A DNA stretch of 64,000 nt, taken from assembly GCF_001469875.2 (NCBI RefSeq), contig NZ_LOPW02000004.1, forward strand, positions 365,777-429,776. The letters are read 5' to 3'. Both the position numbers and the translations under genes were made by a program. Below the pieces are notes generated by a model. It saw nothing but the letters and a program-made list of their open reading frames with translations, did no database searches and was not told where the DNA came from. Below are positions 45,490-52,767 of this stretch, piece by piece (positions within the stretch are counted from its first letter, which is position 1; every line of letters starts with the position of its first letter). The stretch comes from Haloferax marisrubri (lineage in GTDB: Archaea > Halobacteriota > Halobacteria > Halobacteriales > Haloferacaceae).

Positions 45490-45550
45490 CAGAAGCCGCG
45501 GGGCCGGTCGGATTCCGGTCGGGTTCCGGTCGTTTTCGGTCGCGTTTCGC

Positions 45551-46201
45551 CTACTCCTCGCCGAGCAACGCCGCCCGCAGCTCTTCGGGCCCGTTCACGA
45601 TTTCGTCCGCCCGCGAGAGGTCGAGGTCGGCGTTCTGCCCGCCGCGGTAGGCGATGGTGTACGCGCCGGACCGGACGGCCGCCTCGATGCCGTTTATCGA
45701 GTCCTCGATGACGACGCACTCCTCGGGGGCGACGCCGAACTCGGCCGCGGCGTGCTCGTAGATGTGTGGCTCGGGCTTCCCCGGTTTGTCGATGTCGTCG
45801 GCCGAGAGCACGAGGTCGAGCGGGTCGAGGTCGAACCGCTCGCGGACGGTCGAAATCCAGTCCTGCGGGGCCGACGAGACGATTGCCACCTTCTTGCCCG
45901 CCGCGCGGAGGTCCGAAAACAGCGCTTCCGCGCCGTCCATCAGGACGACGTGCTCGCCGTAGACGTCCTCTGAGTTCTCGTGGTACGCCGCGACGAACTC
46001 CTCTTTCGTGACGGTCGTCCCGTACTCCGCGTCGAGGTAGTCGTATATCTCGCGGAAGTTCATCCCCGTTATCTCCTCGTGGTCCGGGTCGCCGGACTCG
46101 ATGGCGTCGGCGAACACCCACTCGTCCTCGAAAGCGTGCCAGTACTGCTCGGAATCGACTAACACTCCGTCCATGTCGAACAGCACGACGTTCGCGTCCA
46201 T
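45551..46201 (-). CDS. HAD phosphatase, beta-phosphoglucomutase-like
   Basis: 216 residues. Motif I FDMDGVLVDSE, motif II IVSSAPQDW, motif III lysine in KPGKPEPHIY, motif IV CVVIEDSINGIEAA. The helical cap lies between I and II (about 15-85). The GVLVDSE plus EDSINGIEAA combination is the phosphoglycolate phosphatase/beta-phosphoglucomutase subfamily. Substrate not assignable. It converges with hel308. Confidence 0.88.
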   Translation of the reverse strand: MDANVVLFDMDGVLVDSEQYWHAFEDEWVFADAIESGDPDHEEITGMNFREIYDYLDAEYGTTVTKEEFVAAYHENSEDVYGEHVVLMDGAEALFSDLRAAGKKVAIVSSAPQDWISTVRERFDLDPLDLVLSADDIDKPGKPEPHIYEHAAAEFGVAPEECVVIEDSINGIEAAVRSGAYTIAYRGGQNADLDLSRADEIVNGPEELRAALLGEE

Positions 46202-46303
46202 GGTTCGCCCTCGGCCGCGGCCGACCAAAGACCTTCGTGCCGCGGCATGGCTGATGGGCCCTCCTCCAAAGGTTCAAATCGGAACCGGCGGCCATCCCGC
46301 CGC

Positions 46304-47035
46304 ATGGATTCGATACGCGTCTTCGCCGGCGACTGCACCGTCAGTTTCGAAGGCTCCCGCGACCGCACCCAGCGCGGCCGGGTCGTCGTCGTCGCCAAGC
46401 CCGACCGAACCGTCCTCGTCCACGACGCCGGGGGCTACCAACCCGTCGCGTGGCTGACCCGCGCCGACTCGCTGACCGTCGAGTCCGGGCCGGGGTCGTT
46501 CGGCCTCGTGGCCCGCGCCGGCGACCAGACGCTCACGGTCGAATCGAACGACGTGACGGGCCGGGCCGAATACCCCGCCAGCGACGCGGGCGTCCCGGTC
46601 GGTTCACATCCCGACACCGGCGACCCGCTCGTCAGGACCAACGGCTCCGTCGTCGCCCTCGACTCGGGAACCGAGTACCGCCTGCCGGCGGGCGCGACCG
46701 TCCTCGACGAGACCTGTCGCGACTGCGGTCTGCCGCTGATGCGCGTCGAGCGCGGCGCGCCGTTCGAGGTGTGCATCGACCGTCGGTGCGACCCGCTGGA
46801 CGACCACGTGAAAGACCGGTTCGACGGCGAGTGGTCGTGTCCGGACTGCGGGTCGCCCCTCCGAATCATCCGGCGGAGCGGCCGCCTGCTTGCCGGCTGT
46901 GACGCCTATCCCGAGTGCGAGACGGCGTTTTCCCTTCCCGCGGGCGTCGTCGGCGACGACTGCGACTGCGGCCTGCCGGTGTTCGAGACGAGTCGCGGCC
47001 GGCGGTGTCTCGACTCGACCTGCGAGGGCCGATGA
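46304..47035 (+). CDS. NucS-like N-terminal domain with topoisomerase zinc ribbons
   Basis: 243 residues. The first 120 (RVFAGDCTVSFEGSRDRTQRGRVVVVAKPDRTVLVHDAGGYQPVAWL) resemble the DUF91/NucS N-terminal, DNA-binding domain without the nuclease domain. Residues about 135-243 hold three C4 zinc ribbons of topoisomerase I type: CRDCGLPLMRVERG, CPDCGSPLRIIRRSGR with GCDAYPEC, and CDCGLPVFET with CLDSTC. The combination points to DNA (single strand) binding. It is followed after 173 bases by endA on the same strand. Confidence 0.8.
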   Translation: MDSIRVFAGDCTVSFEGSRDRTQRGRVVVVAKPDRTVLVHDAGGYQPVAWLTRADSLTVESGPGSFGLVARAGDQTLTVESNDVTGRAEYPASDAGVPVGSHPDTGDPLVRTNGSVVALDSGTEYRLPAGATVLDETCRDCGLPLMRVERGAPFEVCIDRRCDPLDDHVKDRFDGEWSCPDCGSPLRIIRRSGRLLAGCDAYPECETAFSLPAGVVGDDCDCGLPVFETSRGRRCLDSTCEGR

Positions 47036-47208
47036 GCCGAGACGAGGGCCGGCGGGCGTGGCCCCGTCGCTGGCGACACGGCCGGCCGCGAGGGGCGCAT
47101 CCGCGCCCGCGACGAGCAGACGGTGGCGGCGGTGGCCGTCCCGTTCGTCCCGCGCGCCGCGCCGCCGGCATCGCAGACCCTTTGTCGTCGCCGCGCCCCG
47201 ATTCGGGT

Positions 47209-48228
47209 ATGCAAGGACGCCTCGAAGACGGCGTCGTCCACCTCCCGGGCGACGCTCGACAGCGGTTCCACGACTCCCGCGGCTACGGGAGACCCACCGG
47301 CGGCGACGACTTGGAGGTCGCGCCCGTCGAGGCCGCCCACCTGCTCTCGCGGGACGACATCGACGGCGTGGACGGGATGGGCCTGCGCGAACTCCTCGCG
47401 CGCACCGGGACCACCCTCGACTTCGTCGTCTACAAAGACCTCCGCGACCGCGGGTTCTACCTCTCGCCCGCCCGCGAGGGCTGGCCCGGCGTCGCGGACG
47501 CCACGGGCGCTGACTTCCTCGTCTACCCCCGCGGGAAGGGCCCGTGGGACGGCGAGGTCGAACACCGAGTCTGCGTCGTCGGCGAGCGCGAGAGCATTCC
47601 CGTCTCGTCGCTCGGGGATGTCGTTCTCGCAATCGTCGACGAGGACGGCGACCTGACCTACTTCAATACTGAGGGCTACTCCCCCGAGGGAACGGCCGCG
47701 GAAGACCTCCCGGCCGACCTCGACGCGGAACTCCTCTCGGACCGCGCGCTCGTCTGGGACGGCGTCGACCGCCTCTACCAGCGCGGCTTCTTCGGCCAGC
47801 GACTCTACGGCAGAAACGCCGACAGCGGCCCGCTCCAACTGTCGCTCCTCGAAGCCGCCTACCTCGCCCGCGCCGACGCGCTCGCCATCGACGAGGCCGA
47901 CGTGGTCTCCCGCGGCCGCGACGTGGAGGGCGACCGGTTCGACCGCCGGCTCGCGGTCTACGCCGCGCTCCGGGGAGCCAAGACGGTCCCCAAGAGCGGC
48001 TTCAAGTTCGGCTCCGACTTCCGCGTCTACACGGAGTTCGAGTCGGTGTCTGACCTCTCGCACTCCGAGTTCCTCGTGCGCGTGGTCGCGCCCGACCACA
48101 CGTTCGTCCCGCGGGACCTCTCGCTCGACGTTCGGCTCGCCGGCGGTGTCCGCAAGCGAATGGTTTTTGCGCTGACCGACGACAACGGAGAGATAGACTG
48201 GCTTTCGGTCAGTCGGCTCACGCCATGA
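47209..48228 (+). CDS. endA: tRNA-splicing endonuclease
   Basis: 339 residues, the tandemly duplicated haloarchaeal EndA that works as a homodimer. Catalytic triad in the C-terminal repeat: Y274 (FGSDFRVY), H285 (SHSEFLVR) and K316 (VRKRMVF). The N-terminal repeat (about 1-165) lacks these and is structural. It cuts bulge-helix-bulge motifs in intron-containing tRNAs and in pre-rRNA stems. Its TGA overlaps the trpS ATG (ATGA). In Haloferax, tRNA-Trp carries a large intron, so the pairing is meaningful. Confidence 0.95.
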   Translation: MQGRLEDGVVHLPGDARQRFHDSRGYGRPTGGDDLEVAPVEAAHLLSRDDIDGVDGMGLRELLARTGTTLDFVVYKDLRDRGFYLSPAREGWPGVADATGADFLVYPRGKGPWDGEVEHRVCVVGERESIPVSSLGDVVLAIVDEDGDLTYFNTEGYSPEGTAAEDLPADLDAELLSDRALVWDGVDRLYQRGFFGQRLYGRNADSGPLQLSLLEAAYLARADALAIDEADVVSRGRDVEGDRFDRRLAVYAALRGAKTVPKSGFKFGSDFRVYTEFESVSDLSHSEFLVRVVAPDHTFVPRDLSLDVRLAGGVRKRMVFALTDDNGEIDWLSVSRLTP

Positions 48229-49814
48229 CAGACGACGAACCCGCGGAGCGCATCCGCACCGATGGAGGCACAGCAGAGGGAGCAGATGACGTCGCCCTCG
48301 ACCCGTGGGGCTCGTCGACCGTCTCCGACTACCGGAAGCTGTTCGAGGAGTTCGGCATCGAGGAGTTCGACGAGGTGCTCGACGAGGTGCCGAACCCGCA
48401 CTACCTGATGCGCCGCGGGGTCATCTTCGGCCACCGCGACTACCGGCCGGTCCTCGACGCCATGCGCGACGGCGACGACTTCGCCGTCCTCTCGGGGTTC
48501 ATGCCGACGGGCGACCCCCACATCGGCCACAAACTCGTCTTCGACGAGATAATCTGGCATCAAGAGCAGGGCGGCGACGCCTACGGCCTCATCGCGGACA
48601 TGGAGGCGCACTCCGCCCGCGGCATCCCGTGGGACGAAATCAACGAGCACAGCCGCGACTACCTGCTGTCGCTCATCGCGCTCGGGTTCGACCCCGAGGA
48701 GGGCGAACTCTACCGACAGTCGGACAACGACCGCCTCCAGCGGCTCGCGTTCGAACTCGGCGGGAAGGCCAACTTCTCGGAGTTCCAGTCCATCTACGGC
48801 TTCGACGGCGAGACCAACGTCTCCCACATGCAGTCGGTCGTCACGCAGATGGCCGACATCCTCTACCCGCAGTTGGACGACCCCAAGCCGACGGTCATCC
48901 CGGTCGGTCCCGACCAAGACCCTCACGTCCGGTTCGCCCGCGACCTCGCCACCCGGATGCGATTCTTCAAGGTGACGGAGGCGTTCGCGAGCTTCGAACT
49001 CGACGACGCCGAGCGCCCGCTCGTCGCGGCCGCCCACGACGCCCGCGAGGAGTACGCCGAGGACGCCGACATGCCGCGGTGCGGCGAGGCGGCCGAGTGG
49101 CTCGCCGACGCCGACCTCGACGCGGCCGGCGTGCTCGTCTCGGAGTCGGTCCGCGAGTCGGCGGTCGAGAAGCTCGAAAACGCCGGGATGGAACCGCTCC
49201 GCCCGCGGATTCGCTTCTTCGCCCGGCAGGCGACCGACGAGGCGTTCGAGGCGCTTATCGAGGACATCGAGGGCGAAAAGCGGCGGTATGACCAGCACAT
49301 CGACGCGTTCGACATGGATGTCGACGAGGCCGAGGAACTCGCACGCGAGGTCGAGGCCCACCACGGCGGCTACGGCTTCATTCCGCCGTCGTCTATCTAT
49401 CACCGCTTCATGACCGGCCTCACCGGCGGCAAGATGTCGTCGTCGATTCCGGCGAGCCACATCTCGCTTCTCGACGCGCCCGAGGAGGGCTACGACAAGG
49501 TGAAGTCGGCGACGACCGGCGGCCGCGACACGGCCGAAGAACAGCGCGAACTCGGCGGCGAGGCCGACAAATGTCCGGTGTACGAGCTGTACGCCTACCT
49601 GCTGACGGGCGACGACGACGAACTCGCAAAGGAGGTCTACGACGAGTGCGTCGGCGGCGAGCGCCTCTGCGGCGGCTGCAAGGAGCAGGCGGCGACGATG
49701 ATGCGGGAGTTCCTCGAAGACCACCACGAAAAGCGCGAGGAGGCCGAGGAAATCCTCGACTCGCTGGACATCGACTTAGAGACTGAGCGGCGGGGCGTGG
49801 CGGCCGAGCACTAA
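48225..49814 (+). CDS. trpS: Tryptophanyl-tRNA synthetase
   Basis: 529 residues, class I synthetase of the archaeal/eukaryal type. HIGH is DPHIGHK (99-102) and KMSKS is GGKMSSSIP (403-407). VIPVGPDQDPHVRFARD is the Trp/ATP-site region typical of this branch. Compared with non-halophilic relatives it carries an acidic insertion of about 100 residues (roughly 255-375, from ELDDAERPLVAA to EELAREVE). A helical C-terminal part contains CxxC (RLCGGCKEQ). Coupled to endA by an ATGA overlap. Confidence 0.95.
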   Translation: MTDDEPAERIRTDGGTAEGADDVALDPWGSSTVSDYRKLFEEFGIEEFDEVLDEVPNPHYLMRRGVIFGHRDYRPVLDAMRDGDDFAVLSGFMPTGDPHIGHKLVFDEIIWHQEQGGDAYGLIADMEAHSARGIPWDEINEHSRDYLLSLIALGFDPEEGELYRQSDNDRLQRLAFELGGKANFSEFQSIYGFDGETNVSHMQSVVTQMADILYPQLDDPKPTVIPVGPDQDPHVRFARDLATRMRFFKVTEAFASFELDDAERPLVAAAHDAREEYAEDADMPRCGEAAEWLADADLDAAGVLVSESVRESAVEKLENAGMEPLRPRIRFFARQATDEAFEALIEDIEGEKRRYDQHIDAFDMDVDEAEELAREVEAHHGGYGFIPPSSIYHRFMTGLTGGKMSSSIPASHISLLDAPEEGYDKVKSATTGGRDTAEEQRELGGEADKCPVYELYAYLLTGDDDELAKEVYDECVGGERLCGGCKEQAATMMREFLEDHHEKREEAEEILDSLDIDLETERRGVAAEH

Positions 49815-49851
49815 CGGGGCGGCACGACCCCGACCGAAACCGCACGACCGC

Positions 49852-50883
49852 TCACAACCCCACTTCTTCTCCCACGCCGCGGGCGTTCGACTTCTCGTAG
49901 AGGTACTCGGCGGTCGCGGCGTCGAGCACCGCCGAACCGACGCTCTCGACCACCAGAATCTCGTCATCGCCGTCTCGCCCGGCGTCGCCCTCGAACACCG
50001 CCGAGAGCGGAATCAGGTCGGAGTCGTCGATGGCGGCCCCGCGAACGTCGCCGATGTCGGCGACTTCCTCGGGCACGTCGGCGAACACCCGCGCGGCCCG
50101 CTCGAACGTCTCGGCGTCGAGTTCCCGCATCTCGGGCGTGTAGGCTCCGACGGCGACGACGAGCGTTCCGGAGTCGAGCCACGAGCCGTCGAAGACGGGC
50201 GTCTCGCTGGTCGTCGCGGTGACGACGACGTTCGCTCCGGCGACGGCCGCCTCGGGCGAGTCGACCGCCTCGGCGGGGAGGCCGTCCTCGCGGAGGTCGG
50301 CGGCACACGCCTCGCGGGAGTCGCTGGGTGAGTAGACGTTCACCGACTCGACCGCGGAGCCGACGGCGATAGCGCGGCTCTGCCAGCGGGCCTGCGCCCC
50401 CGCGCCGAGGACGCCGAGTCGGACCGGGTCGGCCGCGAGGTACTCCGCGGCGAGCCCGCCGATACAGCCCGTCCGGGCGCTGGTAATCGTCGTCCCGTCG
50501 AGGAGCGCGAGCGGGAGGCCGGTCGTCGCGTCGGTGAGGACGACCTGCGCGTTCACCGTCGGAAGCCCGTGAGAGACGTTCTCGGGATGGACGGACGCGA
50601 GTTTCGTCGCGTACACCTCGCGGCCGTGGATGTACGCCGGCATGGTGAGACCGGTGCCGAGCGGGCCGTCGCGCCCCGACGGTACCGAACCCGCACCCGC
50701 GGCCCCTTCGTTACCGGTCCCGTCCCGAACTCTGTCGATGTCGATACCGACCGGAAAGTGCGGCCTCGGCGGGCGTTCGACCTCGCCGCGGCCCTGCTTG
50801 ACGAACGCCTCCTCGACGACCGGAAACAGCTCCGAGAGTGAGAGTAACTCGCCGACAGCGTCGGCGGAGAGAATACGGACCAT
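49852..50883 (-). CDS. Ornithine cyclodeaminase/alanine dehydrogenase family
   Basis: 343 residues. The NAD-binding fold has RLGVLGAGAQARWQSRAI; the substrate half has YATKLASVHPENVSHGLPTVNAQVVLTDATTGLPLALLDGTTITSARTG, with the Lys, Arg and TxxR expected in the family. An insertion of Gly/Pro-rich residues (about 55-80) is haloarchaeal. Members include ornithine cyclodeaminase, archaeal alanine dehydrogenase and ketimine reductases, so the substrate is open. Start ATG 50883. Divergent from an amino-acid oxidase-like gene, possibly a functional pair. Confidence 0.87.
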   Translation of the reverse strand: MVRILSADAVGELLSLSELFPVVEEAFVKQGRGEVERPPRPHFPVGIDIDRVRDGTGNEGAAGAGSVPSGRDGPLGTGLTMPAYIHGREVYATKLASVHPENVSHGLPTVNAQVVLTDATTGLPLALLDGTTITSARTGCIGGLAAEYLAADPVRLGVLGAGAQARWQSRAIAVGSAVESVNVYSPSDSREACAADLREDGLPAEAVDSPEAAVAGANVVVTATTSETPVFDGSWLDSGTLVVAVGAYTPEMRELDAETFERAARVFADVPEEVADIGDVRGAAIDDSDLIPLSAVFEGDAGRDGDDEILVVESVGSAVLDAATAEYLYEKSNARGVGEEVGL

Positions 50884-50974
50884 ACCCGAACTACTCACCG
50901 CGGTCGCGTGAAAACATTGCGCCTCGCTAGTGTGTGACAGACAAACTCATGTCGGTGGCGAATCAGACAGGACC

Positions 50975-52159
50975 ATGCACGTCCTCATCGTCGGCGGCGG
51001 GGTCGTCGGACTCGCCTGCGCCCACGCGCTGGCCGGCCGCGGGGCCGAAGTCACCGTCTGCGAGGCGGGGACGCTCGGCGGCGGCAGTACGGGTCGCGCG
51101 GCGGGCGGCATCCGAACGCAGTTCTCGACGCGCGTGAACGTCGAACTCTCGCTCGCCAGCGTCCCCGTCTGGGAGTCCTTCGCGGACGACTTCGGCGTCG
51201 ACATCGACTACCGGCGGTCGGGCTATCTCTTTCTCGCCCGGACCGAGGAGACCGCCGCGGCGTTCCGGGAGAACGTCGCCATGCAGACCGACGCGGGCGC
51301 GCCGAGTCGCGTCCTCTCACCCGAGGAGGCCGCCGAGTACCTCCCGGAACTCCGAACCGAGTCGTTCGTCGCGGCGACCTTCTCTGCGGCCGACGGCGTC
51401 GCCGACCCGCACTCCGCGGTGCAGGGCTACTCGGACGCGCTCCGCGCCGCCGGTGTCGATATCCGGACGAAGACGCCCGTGACCGACCTCGCTCGCGTCG
51501 GCGACGGTGACTCGGCCGGTGCGGTAGACACTCCCGACGCCGACGGCTGGCGGGCCGAGACGCCGGCCGGTCCCATCGATGCCGACGCCGTGGTCGTCGC
51601 GGCGGGCGCGTGGTCCGCCCGGGTCGGCTCCCTCGCCGGCGTCGACCTCCCAATCGCGCCGCGCCGCCGGCAGATAGCCGTCGTGGAACCTGAGGGCGAC
51701 CTCCCCGCGGACGCCCCGCTCACCATCGACCTCGACACGGGGGCGTACTTCCGCCCGGAGCGGGAGGGAACCGCCATCGTCGGCGGGCACTTCTCGGGGT
51801 CGGACCCCGACGTGGACCCCGACCGATTCGACGAGTCGATGGACGTGGAGTGGGCGGTGGAGGCGACCGAGCGGGCCGACGACGCCGCGGCCTACTTCGG
51901 CCCGGAGACGCGGATTCGGAACGGCTGGGCCGGGCTGTACGCCGTGACGCCCGACCACCACGCGATTCTGGACGAAGTGGTCCCCGGCCTCGTCGTCGCC
52001 GCCGGCTTCTCGGGCCACGGCTTCCAGCACGCGCCCGCGACCGGCGAGGCCGTCGCCGACCTGTGTCTCGGCGAGCACGCCTGTGAGGTGGACGTGTCGG
52101 CGCTGTCGCTCGACCGGTTCGAATCGGGCGAGACGCTCCGCGAGCGGAACGTCGCGTAG
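50975..52159 (+). CDS. FAD-dependent amino-acid oxidoreductase (DAO family)
   Basis: 394 residues. MHVLIVGGGVVGLACAHALAGRGAEV is the Rossmann FAD site right at the start (ATG 50975). GSTGRAAGGIRTQF, DADAVVVAAGAWSA and the C-terminal GFSGHGFQHAPATGE are typical of glycine/sarcosine/D-amino acid oxidase-like enzymes. Electron acceptor and substrate are unknown. No flavinylation Cys is evident. Divergent across 91 bases from the cyclodeaminase-like gene. Confidence 0.88.
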   Translation: MHVLIVGGGVVGLACAHALAGRGAEVTVCEAGTLGGGSTGRAAGGIRTQFSTRVNVELSLASVPVWESFADDFGVDIDYRRSGYLFLARTEETAAAFRENVAMQTDAGAPSRVLSPEEAAEYLPELRTESFVAATFSAADGVADPHSAVQGYSDALRAAGVDIRTKTPVTDLARVGDGDSAGAVDTPDADGWRAETPAGPIDADAVVVAAGAWSARVGSLAGVDLPIAPRRRQIAVVEPEGDLPADAPLTIDLDTGAYFRPEREGTAIVGGHFSGSDPDVDPDRFDESMDVEWAVEATERADDAAAYFGPETRIRNGWAGLYAVTPDHHAILDEVVPGLVVAAGFSGHGFQHAPATGEAVADLCLGEHACEVDVSALSLDRFESGETLRERNVA

Positions 52160-52179
52160 GAGAATCCGGGAAGCTCAGT

Positions 52180-52452
52180 TCAGGCGCTCATATCGACGAC
52201 AGCGCGGAGTTCGCCGAGGACGCGGACGGGGTCGGCCACGTCGCGCGACGCGAGGACGCGAAAGCCGGTGCCGCTCTCGTCTTCGACGACGCGGTAGGTC
52301 TGTTCGCCGTCGTCGAACTCGTAGGGCGGCGCGGCCCGGACGAGGACGGCCTCGACGTCGTCTCTGTCGTCCGGGCGGTTCGGGGGTTTGACGATGAGCG
52401 ACGCCTCGTGGCCGAGGCGAATCGCCGACAGGGTCGTGTCCAGGTCTCGCAT
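52180..52452 (-). CDS. 90-residue conserved hypothetical
   Basis: MRDLDTTLSAIRLGHEASLIVKPPNRPDDRDDVEAVLVRAAPPYEFDDGEQTYRVVEDE is a small alpha+beta protein with no known motif, ending RVLGELRAVVDMSA. It converges with the oxidoreductase gene and is divergent from the pheST leader. Length and acidity suit a real haloarchaeal gene; function unknown. Confidence 0.6.
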   Translation of the reverse strand: MRDLDTTLSAIRLGHEASLIVKPPNRPDDRDDVEAVLVRAAPPYEFDDGEQTYRVVEDESGTGFRVLASRDVADPVRVLGELRAVVDMSA

Positions 52453-52525
52453 TCGTCTTCGCCGTCTCTCGGTCGGCCGGTACCAAGAACGTATCTGCGG
52501 ATTGACGCGGAGTGGACGCGCAACG

Positions 52526-52532
52526 CTTTTAG
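52526..52532 (+). promoter_or_regulatory. TATA box of the pheST leader
   Basis: CTTTTAG within AACGCTTTTAGTCGG, centred 27 bases before the ATG of the leader ORF at 52556. This spacing predicts transcription starting at or one or two bases before that ATG, so the leader ORF would be the first thing translated on a leaderless mRNA. Confidence 0.6.
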
Positions 52533-52555
52533 TCGGCACTCACAATCGGTCGCAT

Positions 52556-52636
52556 ATGGCATCCGAGCCCAAACGCGGGACGCGAGCGAGCGAACCGACT
52601 ACCGACGGGTTCGGATTTTTCTTTCTGACCGCCTGA
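52556..52636 (+). CDS. Candidate Phe-rich leader peptide of pheST
   Basis: 26 codons from ATG 52556 to TGA 52634-52636, ending D-G-F-G-F-F-F-L-T-A. Four of the last eight residues are Phe (codons at 52610, 52616, 52619, 52622), two written TTT in a genome that strongly prefers TTC. The first half is ordinary and basic to neutral. A TATA box sits at leaderless distance upstream, and pheS starts 131 bases after the stop. The E. coli pheST leader peptide (pheM) also has a Phe-rich end, F-R-F-F-F-Y-F. Together these suggest a peptide whose translation senses charged tRNA-Phe. Too short for normal gene finders; not proven translated. Confidence 0.65.
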   Translation: MASEPKRGTRASEPTTDGFGFFFLTA

Positions 52637-52738
52637 GGTCGGCGGACTCCGTGCGGGCGTCACCGCGCCCGCCGGACGAAACCGACCCCGCCGGTCAGCC
52701 CCGCCAGCGCGGCGAGGCTTCGAAACTGCTAACCGACC
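52591..52738 (+). promoter_or_regulatory. Competing RNA pairings in the pheST leader
   Basis: (a) CGAACC 52591-52596 pairs with GGTTCG 52608-52613, just before the Phe codons. (b) CCGCC 52629-52633 pairs with GGCGG 52641-52645 around the stop codon. (c) A strong hairpin: TCCG 52648-52651 plus GCGGGCG 52653-52659 with CGCCCGC 52666-52672 plus CGGA 52673-52676, 11 pairs with one bulged T. (d) GGTCGG 52637-52642 can pair with CCGACC at 52682-52687 (enclosing hairpin c) or 52733-52738, or its GTCGG with CCGAC at 52595-52599 or 52602-52606 in the ORF. a, b and d exclude one another in part. A T-run (52616-52624) lies on the Phe codons. No folding energies were computed. Confidence 0.45.
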
Positions 52739-52767
52739 ACCAGACGGCTAACGCCACAACGAACCAG

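Noticed and set aside
46250..46300. tRNA-like GGTTCAAATC upstream of the zinc-ribbon gene
   Set aside because: Resembles a T-loop, but the flanking bases do not form the T-stem and no acceptor or anticodon stems are found.
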